Made by a program: the position numbers and the translations under genes. The notes beneath the pieces were generated by a model. That model saw nothing but the letters and a program-made list of their open reading frames with translations, did not search any database and was not told the origin of the DNA. A stretch of DNA of 64,000 nucleotides from UBA5429 sp942493315 (GTDB lineage: Bacteria; Bacteroidota; Bacteroidia; Bacteroidales; WCHB1-69), in NCBI GenBank assembly GCA_942493315.1, contig OW818690.1:1-64000 (forward strand), read 5' to 3'. Positions 41,780-50,192 of the stretch are shown piece after piece; position 1 is the first letter of the stretch, and every line of letters starts with the position of its first letter.

Positions 41780-43048
41780 ATGAAAAAGACAATCAAAAGA
41801 AGAAGTAGGAAGGAAGAACTGCAAGAAGAAATTGACAAAATTATACCTGATAGAGATGAACAAAAAGCCATGATCAGTGGATTATATCAAGGCAATCCAT
41901 TGTTTGGAGAGAGTGGTATTTTTACTGATTTATTACAAAGAATGGTAAATTTATCATTAGAAGGGGAATTGGAAAGTTATTTAGAAGAATCTGTATCAGA
42001 GAAGAATAACAGAAAAAATGGCTTTAAAAAGAAACAAGTCAGAAGTACTGGCGGCATGTTATCTATCAATACCCCACGAGATCGGAATGGAGAATATGAA
42101 CCGATCATGGTCAAGAACTGGGAGCGAGAGTTAACAACAGGGATGGATGAAATTATTCTAAGTCTCTATGCAAGAGGGCATTCAGTAGAAGATGTTCAAC
42201 AGCATTTAAGGCAGATTTATGGTGTTGATATAAGTAATAGTGTTATCAGTACAATAACAGATAAGATTCTTCCTGAGATCACCTCATGGCAGAATAGAAG
42301 TTTAGCATCCTGTTATGTTGTAATGTATTTGGATGGAATATATTATAAAACAAGAGAAGATGGAAAGTTTTCAACCAAAGTAATACATACTTGTTATGGA
42401 ATCACAGTTAATGGAGATCGTGATATTTTGGGGCTTTATATTAATGAATCTGAAGGAGCAAAGAATTGGGGTCTAATATTGGAAGATCTCAAAAGAAGAG
42501 GAGTTGAAGATGTTCTATTTTTCTGTATTGACGGGTTAGCCGGATTTAAAGACGCTTTGGAATCTGTTTTTCCAAAAGCAATTGTACAACGCTGTGTAGT
42601 TCACATGATTAGATACTCTACTCGCTTTGTCAGTGATCGCGATATGAAAGCTGTATGTGCTGATTTAAGAGCTATTTACCAATCTACAAACGCAATAGAA
42701 GCTGAACTTGCATTGGAATCTTGTGAAGAAAAATGGGGTAAAAAGTATAAAGGGTTGATCGATCATTGGAGAAATAATTGGGATTCCTTCATCCCATTTT
42801 TAGATTATAAACCCAATATTAGAAGAATGATATATACTACAAATCCAGTTGAAGCAGTTCATCGAGTCATGAGAAAAGTAACTAAATCTAAAGGAGGATG
42901 GAGCAATGACAAAGGACTGATTAAACAACTTTATTTAACGCTTATGTACAATAAAAAATCCTGGAATAAAGTAGTTTTTAACTGGAAACCAATACAAATT
43001 GAATTAATTGAAAAATTTGGTGAAAGATATGAAAAACATTTACGATAA
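41780..43048 (+). CDS. IS256-family transposase
   Basis: This 422-residue DDE transposase of the IS256/mutator family looks complete. The N-terminal half has ERELTTGMDEIILSLYARGH and the D-I-S-x-S-V-I-S helix-turn-helix region. The catalytic domain shows the first Asp in VMYLDGIYYK (about 185), the second in FFCIDGLAGFKDAL (about 249), a conserved C-x2-H (RCVVHMIR), and the C-terminal Glu region YTTNPVEAVHRVMRK. It follows a 40-base leader that includes the left end. Confidence 0.95.
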   Translation: MKKTIKRRSRKEELQEEIDKIIPDRDEQKAMISGLYQGNPLFGESGIFTDLLQRMVNLSLEGELESYLEESVSEKNNRKNGFKKKQVRSTGGMLSINTPRDRNGEYEPIMVKNWERELTTGMDEIILSLYARGHSVEDVQQHLRQIYGVDISNSVISTITDKILPEITSWQNRSLASCYVVMYLDGIYYKTREDGKFSTKVIHTCYGITVNGDRDILGLYINESEGAKNWGLILEDLKRRGVEDVLFFCIDGLAGFKDALESVFPKAIVQRCVVHMIRYSTRFVSDRDMKAVCADLRAIYQSTNAIEAELALESCEEKWGKKYKGLIDHWRNNWDSFIPFLDYKPNIRRMIYTTNPVEAVHRVMRKVTKSKGGWSNDKGLIKQLYLTLMYNKKSWNKVVFNWKPIQIELIEKFGERYEKHLR

Positions 43049-43067
43049 TTCAGTATCTTTGTCCAAC

Positions 43068-43101
43068 CCTAATTCAAATGCTCTGACGGCTTTGAATTAG
43101 G
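43068..43101 (+). terminator. strong hairpin behind the IS256 transposase
   Basis: A perfect 11-bp stem CCTAATTCAAA / TTTGAATTAGG with a 12-nt loop lies between the transposase stop and the right end. There is no T tract, so it may block read-through or act in transposition rather than as a classic terminator. Confidence 0.5.
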
Positions 43102-43146
43102 ATTGAACTAAGATACTGACACAGGTTTCAGAATACTCCCTACTTA

Positions 43147-43384
43147 TTACTTATTACCTCTTACCTATTACCTATTACCCATTACTTATTACTTATTACT
43201 TATTACTTATTACTTATTACTTATTACTTATTACCTATTACCTATTACCTATTACCCATTACTTATTACTTATTACTTATTACTTATTACTTATTACTTA
43301 TTACTTATTACTTATTACTTATTACTTATTACTTATTACTTATTACTTATTACTTATTACTTATTACTTATTACTTATTACTTA
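43147..43384 (+). repeat. heptamer tandem array (TTACTTA), 34 units
   Basis: Thirty-four consecutive 7-bp units run without a single insertion or deletion. Most are TTACTTA; TTACCTA, TTACCCA and TTACCTC variants cluster near the left end and around 43231-43258. It lies between the IS256 right end and the thiL promoter. There are no spacers, so it is not a CRISPR array. Confidence 0.96.
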
Positions 43385-43397
43385 TTAGTTTATTTCG

Positions 43398-43405
43398 TAT
43401 TTTTG
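43398..43405 (+). promoter_or_regulatory. promoter -7 box of thiL
   Basis: TATTTTTG lies 25 bases before the ATG at 43430, directly after the heptamer array. It excludes the frame start at 43403. Confidence 0.7.
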
Positions 43406-43429
43406 CGGTTTGAAATTAATCCATACAAT

Positions 43430-44473
43430 ATGTTAGAAAATAGTAGTAGATCCGAAGCGGTTGACTTTGGTAAAGAGTCTTTAATCAAACACTTAGGTGA
43501 ATTTTTTAAACTACACAACAGTTCCTCCATTTCGGGTATTGAAAACGATGCATCCGTACTTTCCTTCGAAAACCGGTTGGTTTTAACGGCTTCTCAGCTT
43601 TATATGGAACATGTTCATTTTGATTTAGGCTATTTTCCACTTCGCCATTTGGGATTTAAAGTGGTTGCCGCTGCTGCAGCTGACATCATTGGGATGAATG
43701 GAAAGCCTTCACAAATCAGAATCAATGTGGCTGCTTCCAATCGTTTTTCAGTTGAATCTCTGGAAGAGTTTATCTCCGGAGTAAGATACTGCTGTGAAAG
43801 GTATCAGATTGATTTTATTGGATTAGATATGACCACTTCGGCTACAGGATTAACGATTGCGACCACTATTATTGGAACGGCAGATCAAGACACCTTAGTG
43901 AAAAGAGATGGTGCCAAAGAGAGTGAGATTATTTGTGTTACCGGAGATTTGGGAGCTGCCTATACCGGATTGTTGTTGTTAGAAAGAGAAAAAAGAGTAT
44001 TTGAAGTGAATCCTAACCAACAACCCGATCTTTCCGGGTATGAATATATTCTGGAGCGCGAACTTAAACCGGAACCCCGATTAGATGTGATTCAGGAGTT
44101 GGCTGAAAAAGGGGTTGTGCCTACTGCCATGATGAATGTAAAAGATGGATTAGCAAATTCATTACTCCATATTTGTCGCAATTCCAAAGTGGGATGCACC
44201 ATTTATGAAGAAAAATTACCGATAGATACCATCACATTTGAAACTTTAAAAGAGTTGAAAATTGTGGCCACGACGATTGCTTTGAATGGAGGAGAAGATT
44301 ATGAACTCGTTTTCACTATCAAACAAGATGATTATGAAAAAGTGAAAGATCTGAAGAGTATATCCGTAATTGGGTATATCACTGCTGAAACTGCGGGCAA
44401 AAACCTCATCACCAACGATAATTGTCAAATTGAATTGAAAGCACAGGGATTTCAACCCGGCTCTCAAAACTAA
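43430..44473 (+). CDS. thiL: ThiL-family kinase with divergent active site
   Basis: This 347-residue protein of the AIRS/PurM superfamily aligns along its length with thiamine-monophosphate kinase, which makes thiamine diphosphate. Family blocks are HVHFDLGYFPLRHLGFK, MNGKPSQIRINVAASNRFS, KDGLANSL and NGGEDYELVFTI. Several acidic ligands usual in ThiL look changed: GDDAAV reads ENDASV (near 38-43), the T-D before the VEGVHF-like block reads SQ, N-x-S-D reads AAAD, and GGDTT reads GLDMT. It may be a fast-evolving ThiL or a paralogue with another role. I start at ATG 43430. Its stop overlaps the prfB stop by 4 bases, tail to tail. Confidence 0.75.
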   Translation: MLENSSRSEAVDFGKESLIKHLGEFFKLHNSSSISGIENDASVLSFENRLVLTASQLYMEHVHFDLGYFPLRHLGFKVVAAAAADIIGMNGKPSQIRINVAASNRFSVESLEEFISGVRYCCERYQIDFIGLDMTTSATGLTIATTIIGTADQDTLVKRDGAKESEIICVTGDLGAAYTGLLLLEREKRVFEVNPNQQPDLSGYEYILERELKPEPRLDVIQELAEKGVVPTAMMNVKDGLANSLLHICRNSKVGCTIYEEKLPIDTITFETLKELKIVATTIALNGGEDYELVFTIKQDDYEKVKDLKSISVIGYITAETAGKNLITNDNCQIELKAQGFQPGSQN

Positions 44474-45550
44474 TTTTCCATTAAATACGCTTTAATAAAG
44501 TCATCTAAGTCGCCATCCATAACTGCGTTTACATTAGATGTTTCGCACCCGGTACGAAGGTCTTTCACCATTTTGTAGGGATGCATTACATAACTTCTGA
44601 TCTGGGAACCCCATTCGATCCGCTTTTTGGTGCTTTCGATCTGGGATAGTTTTTCCCGTTTTTTCTCCAATTCTTTTTGATACAACTGAGATTTCAACAT
44701 CTGCATCGCTTTTTCGCGGTTTTGGAGTTGGGAGCGGGTTTCCTGACACTCTACAATGATGCCGGAGGGTTGGTGGTGCAAGCGAACTGCTGTTTCCACT
44801 TTATTCACGTTTTGGCCACCCGGACCGCTGGAGCGGTAAGTATCCCAGAAGATATCAGCAGGGTTCACTTCAATAATAATATCGTCATTAATAATGGGAT
44901 ACGCATAAACTGATGCAAAAGAGGTGTGTCTTCTATTCGCAGAGTCAAAAGGGGACAATCGAACCAGACGGTGCACTCCGTTTTCGCTCTTCAGATTTCC
45001 GTAGCCATAAGGACCATCCAGCTCAATAGTGGCTTGTTTAATACCTGCCACATCGCCATCTTGTTGATCTAAAATCTTGATTGTAAATTTATTTCGTTCG
45101 GCCCATCTGATATACATACGGAGTAACATTTCAGCCCAATCGCAACTTTCGGTACCACCGGCACCCGAATTGATGGTTAAAATAACGCCAAGCGGATCCT
45201 CCTCTTCTGACATCATGTTCCGGAATTCCAGCTTTTCGATCACGGTTTCGGTCATTTTAAACGCTTGATCCGTTTCCGCTTCGGTTGCTTCCCCGGCGTT
45301 AAAAAATTCAAAAAGAATGGTCAGGTCATCAAATTGTTGAACTGCCAAATCATATTCTGAAGTCCACGATTTAATAGCACTGATCTCTTTTAATAATTTT
45401 TCGGCACTTTTTGGGTCTTCCCAGAAATCGGGTTCATGGGATATCTTTTCTTTTTCATTGATCTCATTGATTTTCGCATCAATGTCAAAGACACCTCCTT
45501 AGCTCACTGAGTCTGGTTTGTAAGTCTTTAATTTGTTCTGATTGTATCAT
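44470..45550 (-). CDS. prfB: peptide chain release factor 2 (programmed +1 frameshift)
   Basis: RF2 ends translation at UGA and UAA. The gene starts at the ATG at 45550 (MIQSEQIKDLQTRLSELRRCL) and meets an in-frame TGA at 45485-45487 within CTTTGAC. A +1 shift there continues as DIDAKINEINEKEKIS into the long frame, giving 359 residues. An AGGAGG Shine-Dalgarno-like stretch sits just upstream at 45494-45499, as in other bacterial prfB genes. The SPF tripeptide (RLSPFDS) that marks RF2 and the catalytic GGQ (SSGPGGQNVNK) are present. The start overlaps the recX stop as ATGA. Confidence 0.96.
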
Positions 45551-45984
45551 AGTTTTTCAATTTTATTCATGATTTGATCAAAAGTGTACCCTTTTGAGAG
45601 GAGAAAGCGGATCAATTTGGGTTTTGTTTCGGAAGTGAGTGGATAGGAACGTTTCCATTTCATGATCTCTTTATCCATATTTTCCACCAGTTGATTGGTA
45701 TCTATTTCTGCAATAACTGTTTGAATAATCGATTCCGCAACCCCTTTTTGGAATAATCCGGCTTTGATTTTAGCAATTCCCCATCCTTTCGAGTTCATTT
45801 TTCCACGAACAAAAGTCTGTGCAAACCGGACATCATCCAAGAAATGTTCCTCCAATAATCGTGAGATTATCTGTTCCTCTTCCTCTTTAGGAATCTTCAA
45901 ACTTCTGATTTTAAATCTGGTTTCGTATACAGACCGATCCTGATAAGCACAAAAGTGAACAATTTTTTCTAATGGGGTCATCAT
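45547..45984 (-). CDS. recX: RecX-family regulator
   Basis: This 145-residue helical protein carries the three-helix repeats of RecX, which damps RecA filament activity. Family blocks are FCAYQDRSVYETRFKIRS, ISRLLEEHFLDDVRFAQTFV and GWGIAKIKAGLFQKGV, with FLLSKGYTFDQI at the C terminus. The length is at the short end of the family. It overlaps prfB by ATGA and lies 26 bp behind the RNase G gene, so the three may be co-transcribed. Confidence 0.88.
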   Translation of the reverse strand: MMTPLEKIVHFCAYQDRSVYETRFKIRSLKIPKEEEEQIISRLLEEHFLDDVRFAQTFVRGKMNSKGWGIAKIKAGLFQKGVAESIIQTVIAEIDTNQLVENMDKEIMKWKRSYPLTSETKPKLIRFLLSKGYTFDQIMNKIEKL

Positions 45985-46010
45985 AAAATCAAAGAATAAT
46001 CAATTCAAAA

Positions 46011-47606
46011 TCACTCTTCTATGGTTGGTTTGGTCCAAAAAACGATTTGATCCTGTTCTTTATTAAAGAATTTGAATTCGAGAAGGTGTAGATTTTGATT
46101 AGGAACCAGTTTAATCCATTGTTTATATTTCAACGACCATTTGAATCTTTTAGAAACCAACTTTTTAGTAAGATATGCATGAACTATGGGGTGAACTGAA
46201 ATATAAAATTTCTTTTCGATCTGTTTTTCGATCAGGTATTCAATCATATTTTGAATCTCCTCTTCGATCAGAATAGTGGGTTTCACTTTTCCGGTTCCAT
46301 GGCATGTCGGACACTGTTCTGAAGTTTCGATAATAGTAGCCTGGCGCACTCTTTGGCGGGTAATCTGGATTAATCCGAATTTATTAACCGGCAAAATAGT
46401 GTGTTTAGCTTTATCGTTTTTCATTAGCTGCACCAAAGTCTGATATAGAAGGGTTCTATTGGAAGTTTTTTTCATATCGATAAAATCGATCGTGATAATT
46501 CCACCCATATCTCTCAGTCTCAACTGGCGTGCAATTTCTGCAGCGGCTTCCATATTTACATTGGATGCGTTTTCCTCCTGATCTTTTCCTGTTTTATTTC
46601 TATTTCCGCTATTCACATCAATCACGTGCATCGCTTCGGTATGTTCAATAACGAGGTAGATTCCATTTTTGATGGTTACAATTTTCCCGAACGATCCTTT
46701 AATTTGTTTTGAGACGTTCATAGTCTCAAAAATCGGTTTAGGATTTTTGTACAGTTTCAGGATATTGGAATAATCTGAAGAGATGGAGGTTAGGTATTGT
46801 TTAATCTCTTGATAGAGAACAGGGTTATCTACATGGATGGCTTCAAACGATTCGTTAACGATATCTCTGATTAACGAAGTTGAAATATCCAGTTCGGCAG
46901 CTACTTTTGCGGGTGCGGTGACTAAAGGAAGTTTATCGATGATCAATTTCCATTTATCCACTAATTGATTCATATCTTTGGTAATCTCTTCCAGATTTTT
47001 TCCGTTAGCGACGGTTCTGATGATGATACCACATTTTTTAGGTCTGATCGCTTGCACCAAATTTTTAAGTCTGCGTCTTTCAGCAGAACTTTTAATTTTT
47101 TGAGATACCGTTACTTTATCCATTAAAGGGACAAGTACTAAAAAGCGGCCGGCAAGTGAAATTTCGGTAGTAACTGTAGCACCTTTCGTAGAGATCGGTT
47201 CTTTTGCGATTTGTACTAAAATTTTCTGGCCGGGAGTTAAGACCTCATTAATTTTCCCCACTTTTGGAATTTCCGGTTGGTATGGAAAATTAGCTATGCT
47301 TTTTTTATTGTTTGTGATCACCTGATTCACAAACTCATTCATTGTGCGGGCATGGTTGCCCAAATCAAAATAGTGTAAAAATGCATCACGATCACTTCCT
47401 ATGTTCACAAAAGCCGCATTCATACCACCCGAATTGGTTTTTTTAACCACTCCAAGATAGATATCCCCAACAGCAAAATGCTCGGTTGATTTCTCCTTAT
47501 GGATCTCAACCAACTTCTTATCTTCTAAAAGGGCGATCTGGATCTCCTTTTCAAAGGAAGTTATCACTAATTCTTTACTGATTGGTTTTGGAAGTTCTTC
47601 TGACAT
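46011..47606 (-). CDS. rng: ribonuclease G/E family endonuclease
   Basis: This 531-residue single-strand endoribonuclease matures rRNA and turns over mRNA. It has an S1 domain (about 40-125, GDIYLGVVKKTNSGGMNAAFVNIG), then the RNase H-like and DNase I-like catalytic part with the metal-binding Asp residues in HVIDVNSGNR and GGIITIDFIDM. A zinc-link CPTCHGTGKV follows (about 420-429). There is no long C-terminal degradosome scaffold, so it is of the RNase G type. The order HU, 29-residue protein, rng is one I recall from Bacteroidota. Confidence 0.94.
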   Translation of the reverse strand: MSEELPKPISKELVITSFEKEIQIALLEDKKLVEIHKEKSTEHFAVGDIYLGVVKKTNSGGMNAAFVNIGSDRDAFLHYFDLGNHARTMNEFVNQVITNNKKSIANFPYQPEIPKVGKINEVLTPGQKILVQIAKEPISTKGATVTTEISLAGRFLVLVPLMDKVTVSQKIKSSAERRRLKNLVQAIRPKKCGIIIRTVANGKNLEEITKDMNQLVDKWKLIIDKLPLVTAPAKVAAELDISTSLIRDIVNESFEAIHVDNPVLYQEIKQYLTSISSDYSNILKLYKNPKPIFETMNVSKQIKGSFGKIVTIKNGIYLVIEHTEAMHVIDVNSGNRNKTGKDQEENASNVNMEAAAEIARQLRLRDMGGIITIDFIDMKKTSNRTLLYQTLVQLMKNDKAKHTILPVNKFGLIQITRQRVRQATIIETSEQCPTCHGTGKVKPTILIEEEIQNMIEYLIEKQIEKKFYISVHPIVHAYLTKKLVSKRFKWSLKYKQWIKLVPNQNLHLLEFKFFNKEQDQIVFWTKPTIEE

Positions 47607-47639
47607 AGTATTTGTAATTTAGTAATCCTTATAAACAGA

Positions 47640-47677
47640 AAAACTAAACAGTATGAAAAATCATGCTGTTTAGTTTT
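47640..47677. terminator. hairpin between the small basic gene and rng
   Basis: A 17-bp stem with one mismatch (AAAACTAAACAGTATGA against its inverse ending CTGTTTAGTTTT) and a 4-nt loop lies 23 bases past the stop of the small gene and about 30 bases before the rng start. A-T runs on both sides allow termination in either direction. Confidence 0.75.
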
Positions 47678-47699
47678 AACATTTTAACTCATAAGAGGA

Positions 47700-47789
47700 T
47701 TATTTCTTCTTATGTCTATTTTTTCTTAGACGTTTTTTTCTCTTATGAGTTGACATTTTATGTCTTTTTTTCTTTTTTCCGCTAGGCAT
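47700..47789 (-). CDS. 29-residue basic AURKAIP1/COX24-like protein
   Basis: This very small protein, MPSGKKKKRHKMSTHKRKKR continuing LRKNRHKKK, is almost entirely Lys, Arg and His. It matches the AURKAIP1/COX24-type small proteins found between the HU and RNase G genes in Bacteroidota, which are thought to be ribosome-associated. It starts at the ATG at 47789, 17 bp after the HU stop, and a strong hairpin follows it. The composition is also what a random A-rich frame would give, but the exact sequence and place are family-typical. Confidence 0.85.
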   Translation of the reverse strand: MPSGKKKKRHKMSTHKRKKRLRKNRHKKK

Positions 47790-47806
47790 AATAGTTGAAT
47801 TTAGAA

Positions 47807-48088
47807 TTATTTAATTTTTTTAACTACGTTAACAAAAGTTTTGCAAGGTTTGAACGATGGAATTTTGTGAGCTGGGATCACAATTGTGGTTTTTTTCGAA
47901 ATGTTACGAGCGGTTTTTTCAGCTCTTTCTTTAACGATAAAACTACCAAATCCTCTTAAATATACGTTTTCATTTTTTGCTAAAGAACCTTTAACGGTTG
48001 ACATAAAAGATTCTACAATGTTTTGAACAGCTTGTTTGTCAATTCCGGTTTTGTTCGAAACTTCGTTTACGATTTCAGCTTTTGTCAT
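47807..48088 (-). CDS. hup: HU-family DNA-binding protein
   Basis: This 93-residue nucleoid protein of the HU/IHF fold starts MTKAEIVNEVSNKTGIDK, a helical dimer part, followed by the strand-turn segment LRGFGSFIVKERAEKTARN and the DNA-binding arm ending IPSFKP. It bends and coats DNA. The arm has IVIPAHKIPSFKP, typical of Bacteroidota HU. It has its own promoter and probably co-transcribes the small basic gene. Confidence 0.94.
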   Translation of the reverse strand: MTKAEIVNEVSNKTGIDKQAVQNIVESFMSTVKGSLAKNENVYLRGFGSFIVKERAEKTARNISKKTTIVIPAHKIPSFKPCKTFVNVVKKIK

Positions 48089-48142
48089 AATGCTCTAATT
48101 TTTTATTGGTTATACAAAATTTTTTGTGAATTTTTCGAACTG

Positions 48143-48150
48143 CAAAGATA
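48143..48150 (-). promoter_or_regulatory. promoter -7 box of hup
   Basis: The minus strand reads TATCTTTG, a perfect TAnnTTTG, about 55 bases before the ATG. Confidence 0.7.
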
Positions 48151-48194
48151 CACATTTATTTGATATTCAGACTGAAATAAAAAAAATATTTTTT

Positions 48195-49010
48195 TTATTT
48201 CAGTTCGGCAAGTTTATCGGCTAATCTACTCGCTCCAATTCTAAAATATTCTTTATTTAACCACTTGGTATTCAGTGTGTTTTCAAGAATTTTAAGGTAT
48301 AAAAGTGTTGTTTCAGCATCTGCAATTCCCCCTGCAGGTTTCATCCCAACGACAATACCTGTTTCATTATAGTATTGGTTAATAGCATCTAACATCACAA
48401 TAAATGCTTCAGGAGTTGCATTTGTTGCAATTTTTCCAGTAGATGTTTTAATAAAATCGGCACCTGCCTGCATTGCGATGTAGGACGCTTTAAAAATAAG
48501 ATCAGGCTCAATGAGTTCTCCTGTTTCTAAGATCACTTTAAGATGTGCATTTCTGCACTCTTTTTTGATGGCTACAATTTCTTTAAATACTTCATCGAAA
48601 TTTCCTTCTAAAAACTTACCCCGGGAGATCACCATATCGATCTCATCAGCACCTTCATCTACAGCATACCCAACTTCTGCCAACTTTACAAAAAGAGGTG
48701 ATTGTCCGGAGGGAAACGCACCGGCAACAGAAGCCACTTTTATGTGAGTATCTTCCAGAAATTCTTTAGCCTGACGGATAAATGGTGGATATACACACAC
48801 AGCAGCCGTTTGCAATGCAACAGCTTTCTTACAGAGCTGGTCGATTCTGGCTTGCGTATCGCTTCCCTCCAATGTGGTTAGGTCTATACAACTTAATGCA
48901 AAACGATAGGCACTTTTTTCATCAAAGTGCTGTAATTCATTTTTGGATATTATTTTTATTCTTTGATTAAGTTCCGTGTGAGAATAAGGATAAATAGGGA
49001 TTTTAAACAT
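48195..49010 (-). CDS. deoC: deoxyribose-phosphate aldolase
   Basis: This 271-residue TIM-barrel class I aldolase splits 2-deoxyribose-5-phosphate into glyceraldehyde-3-phosphate and acetaldehyde in deoxynucleoside breakdown. The Schiff-base Lys lies in DFIKTSTGK. Other family blocks are CIDLTTLEG, VCVYPPFI, GADEIDMVISRG, LKVILETGEL and MKPAGGI. It follows the PorV-like gene by 9 bp on the same strand. Confidence 0.95.
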   Translation of the reverse strand: MFKIPIYPYSHTELNQRIKIISKNELQHFDEKSAYRFALSCIDLTTLEGSDTQARIDQLCKKAVALQTAAVCVYPPFIRQAKEFLEDTHIKVASVAGAFPSGQSPLFVKLAEVGYAVDEGADEIDMVISRGKFLEGNFDEVFKEIVAIKKECRNAHLKVILETGELIEPDLIFKASYIAMQAGADFIKTSTGKIATNATPEAFIVMLDAINQYYNETGIVVGMKPAGGIADAETTLLYLKILENTLNTKWLNKEYFRIGASRLADKLAELK

Positions 49011-49019
49011 GTTTATGGG

Positions 49020-50099
49020 TTATTTATGAAACTGATCTATAGCTACTTTTATAGAAAAAAGGTGTGAATATTGTGCAATGGAGAGGTTTCCCAAATCGGT
49101 AAAAGCATAGTCGATATAGACTAAATCTTTAATTCCGATACCGAGGCCGAGGTTGATTTGAACGGTTCCGTATTGGGTTCCATCAAAGTCGGGAACCAAT
49201 TGATAGTTTCCTACACCGGCACGAAGGGCTACAATTTTCTTATATCCTACTTCCATTCCAAGGTGTGGATCGATACTTAACGTATTGGTTTTAAGAATGG
49301 TATTTCTTTTTCCATCGAATGTAAAATCAAAATCAGCAGCTACTGTTGCGTTCCAACCTTTATTAAATTCGAATCTTTTTCCAGCCCCTAAGACAACCTT
49401 TGGCAGGGTTAACTCCAAACTATTTTCAGGGATTTCATTTCCGGTAGCTTCAAATATGGCTTTCACCTCATCGGTAATTGAGTAGCTCCAGGCATTAAAA
49501 GTGGAGGTGATATCCTTAGCTACAAGGCCCACTTGCCAACCTTTTTTCTGATACTGAAGACCAGCATCAATTCCGAAGCCCCAGGCACCGGCAAAATCGC
49601 CGATTGTTCTTCTGATCACTTTTGCACTAGCCCCGAATGAAAGTCCCTCAATTTTGCCTATTTTTCTTCCATAGCTCACCATAAATGCATTATCAGCAGC
49701 TGAAAAATAGGAGATCCTGTCATAATCAATATTTCCTTGATTATCGATCAACTCGGTAGTATTCATAATATTATCCACCCCAAAGCGCAAATAGGTCAGG
49801 GCAATGGTTGATTTATCATCGATTTTGTAGGCAACACCTGCATAGTCGTATTTTGCAATTCCGGCAAAATACTCAGAGTGCATCAGAGCCACCTGATATT
49901 TTTTATCGACTCTGGTTAACCCCGCTGGATTCCAGTAGGCAGCATGCACATCATCGGTAAGGGAAACCAAAGCATTCGCCATAGAGAGTCCTTTAGCTCC
50001 TACTCCTAAGGAAAGAAATTCATTACTATACTTAGCGGTTTGGGCATTTCCCAGCCAACAAGCCAACAAGATAACCACAATAAGGGTGTATTTTTTCAT
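49020..50099 (-). CDS. PorV/PorQ-family outer-membrane barrel protein
   Basis: This 359-residue protein has a signal peptide (MKKYTLIVVILLACWLGNAQ) and a FadL-like barrel. The opening FLSLGVGAKGLSMANALVSL, then AAYWNPAGL, is the hallmark of the PorV/PorQ family. PorV shuttles type IX substrates at the outer membrane, but many genomes carry several homologues, and this one looks like the PorV2 type, not proven to be PorV. I start at 50099 because a TATTTTTG box overlaps the longer frame. deoC follows 9 bp after its stop. Confidence 0.85.
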   Translation of the reverse strand: MKKYTLIVVILLACWLGNAQTAKYSNEFLSLGVGAKGLSMANALVSLTDDVHAAYWNPAGLTRVDKKYQVALMHSEYFAGIAKYDYAGVAYKIDDKSTIALTYLRFGVDNIMNTTELIDNQGNIDYDRISYFSAADNAFMVSYGRKIGKIEGLSFGASAKVIRRTIGDFAGAWGFGIDAGLQYQKKGWQVGLVAKDITSTFNAWSYSITDEVKAIFEATGNEIPENSLELTLPKVVLGAGKRFEFNKGWNATVAADFDFTFDGKRNTILKTNTLSIDPHLGMEVGYKKIVALRAGVGNYQLVPDFDGTQYGTVQINLGLGIGIKDLVYIDYAFTDLGNLSIAQYSHLFSIKVAIDQFHK

Positions 50100-50131
50100 T
50101 TCATTCGAATTATAATCAAAAAACAATAACG

Positions 50132-50139
50132 CAAAAATA
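50132..50139 (-). promoter_or_regulatory. promoter -7 box of the PorV-like gene and deoC
   Basis: The minus strand reads TATTTTTG, 33 bases before the ATG at 50099. Confidence 0.65.
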
Positions 50140-50154
50140 GGGGAAATATTTTAT

Positions 50155-50190
50155 TAATGTGCTAATGTGCTAATGTGCTAATGTGCTAAT
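50155..50190 (+). repeat. octamer tandem repeat (TAATGTGC), 4.5 units
   Basis: Four perfect 8-bp units TAATGTGC plus TAAT. This is one of the few arrays here with an 8-bp rather than a 7-bp period. Confidence 0.92.
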
Positions 50191-50192
50191 TA

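Larger units (their letters stand above)
41721..43135 (+). mobile_element. IS256-family insertion sequence
   Basis: The ends are imperfect inverted repeats: TATTCTAAAATCTGTGTCA at 41721-41739, and 43117-43135 which reads TATTCTGAAACCTGTGTCA on the minus strand (two mismatches). One transposase gene fills the element. No exact 8-9 bp target duplication is visible, so the true ends may be a few bases inside. Heptamer units of the TTACYTA class flank both sides, so it seems to have landed inside a pre-existing heptamer array. Confidence 0.85.

Noticed and set aside
41721..43135. Exact target-site duplication for IS256
   Set aside because: The bases flanking the visible ends do not match over 8 or 9 positions; repeat-rich flanks make chance partial matches likely.
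43147..43384. Possible CRISPR array
   Set aside because: The repeat unit is 7 bp, contiguous and without spacers, and no cas gene is near.
43403..43429. Upstream start of thiL
   Set aside because: It overlaps the TATTTTTG promoter box; transcription would begin downstream of it.
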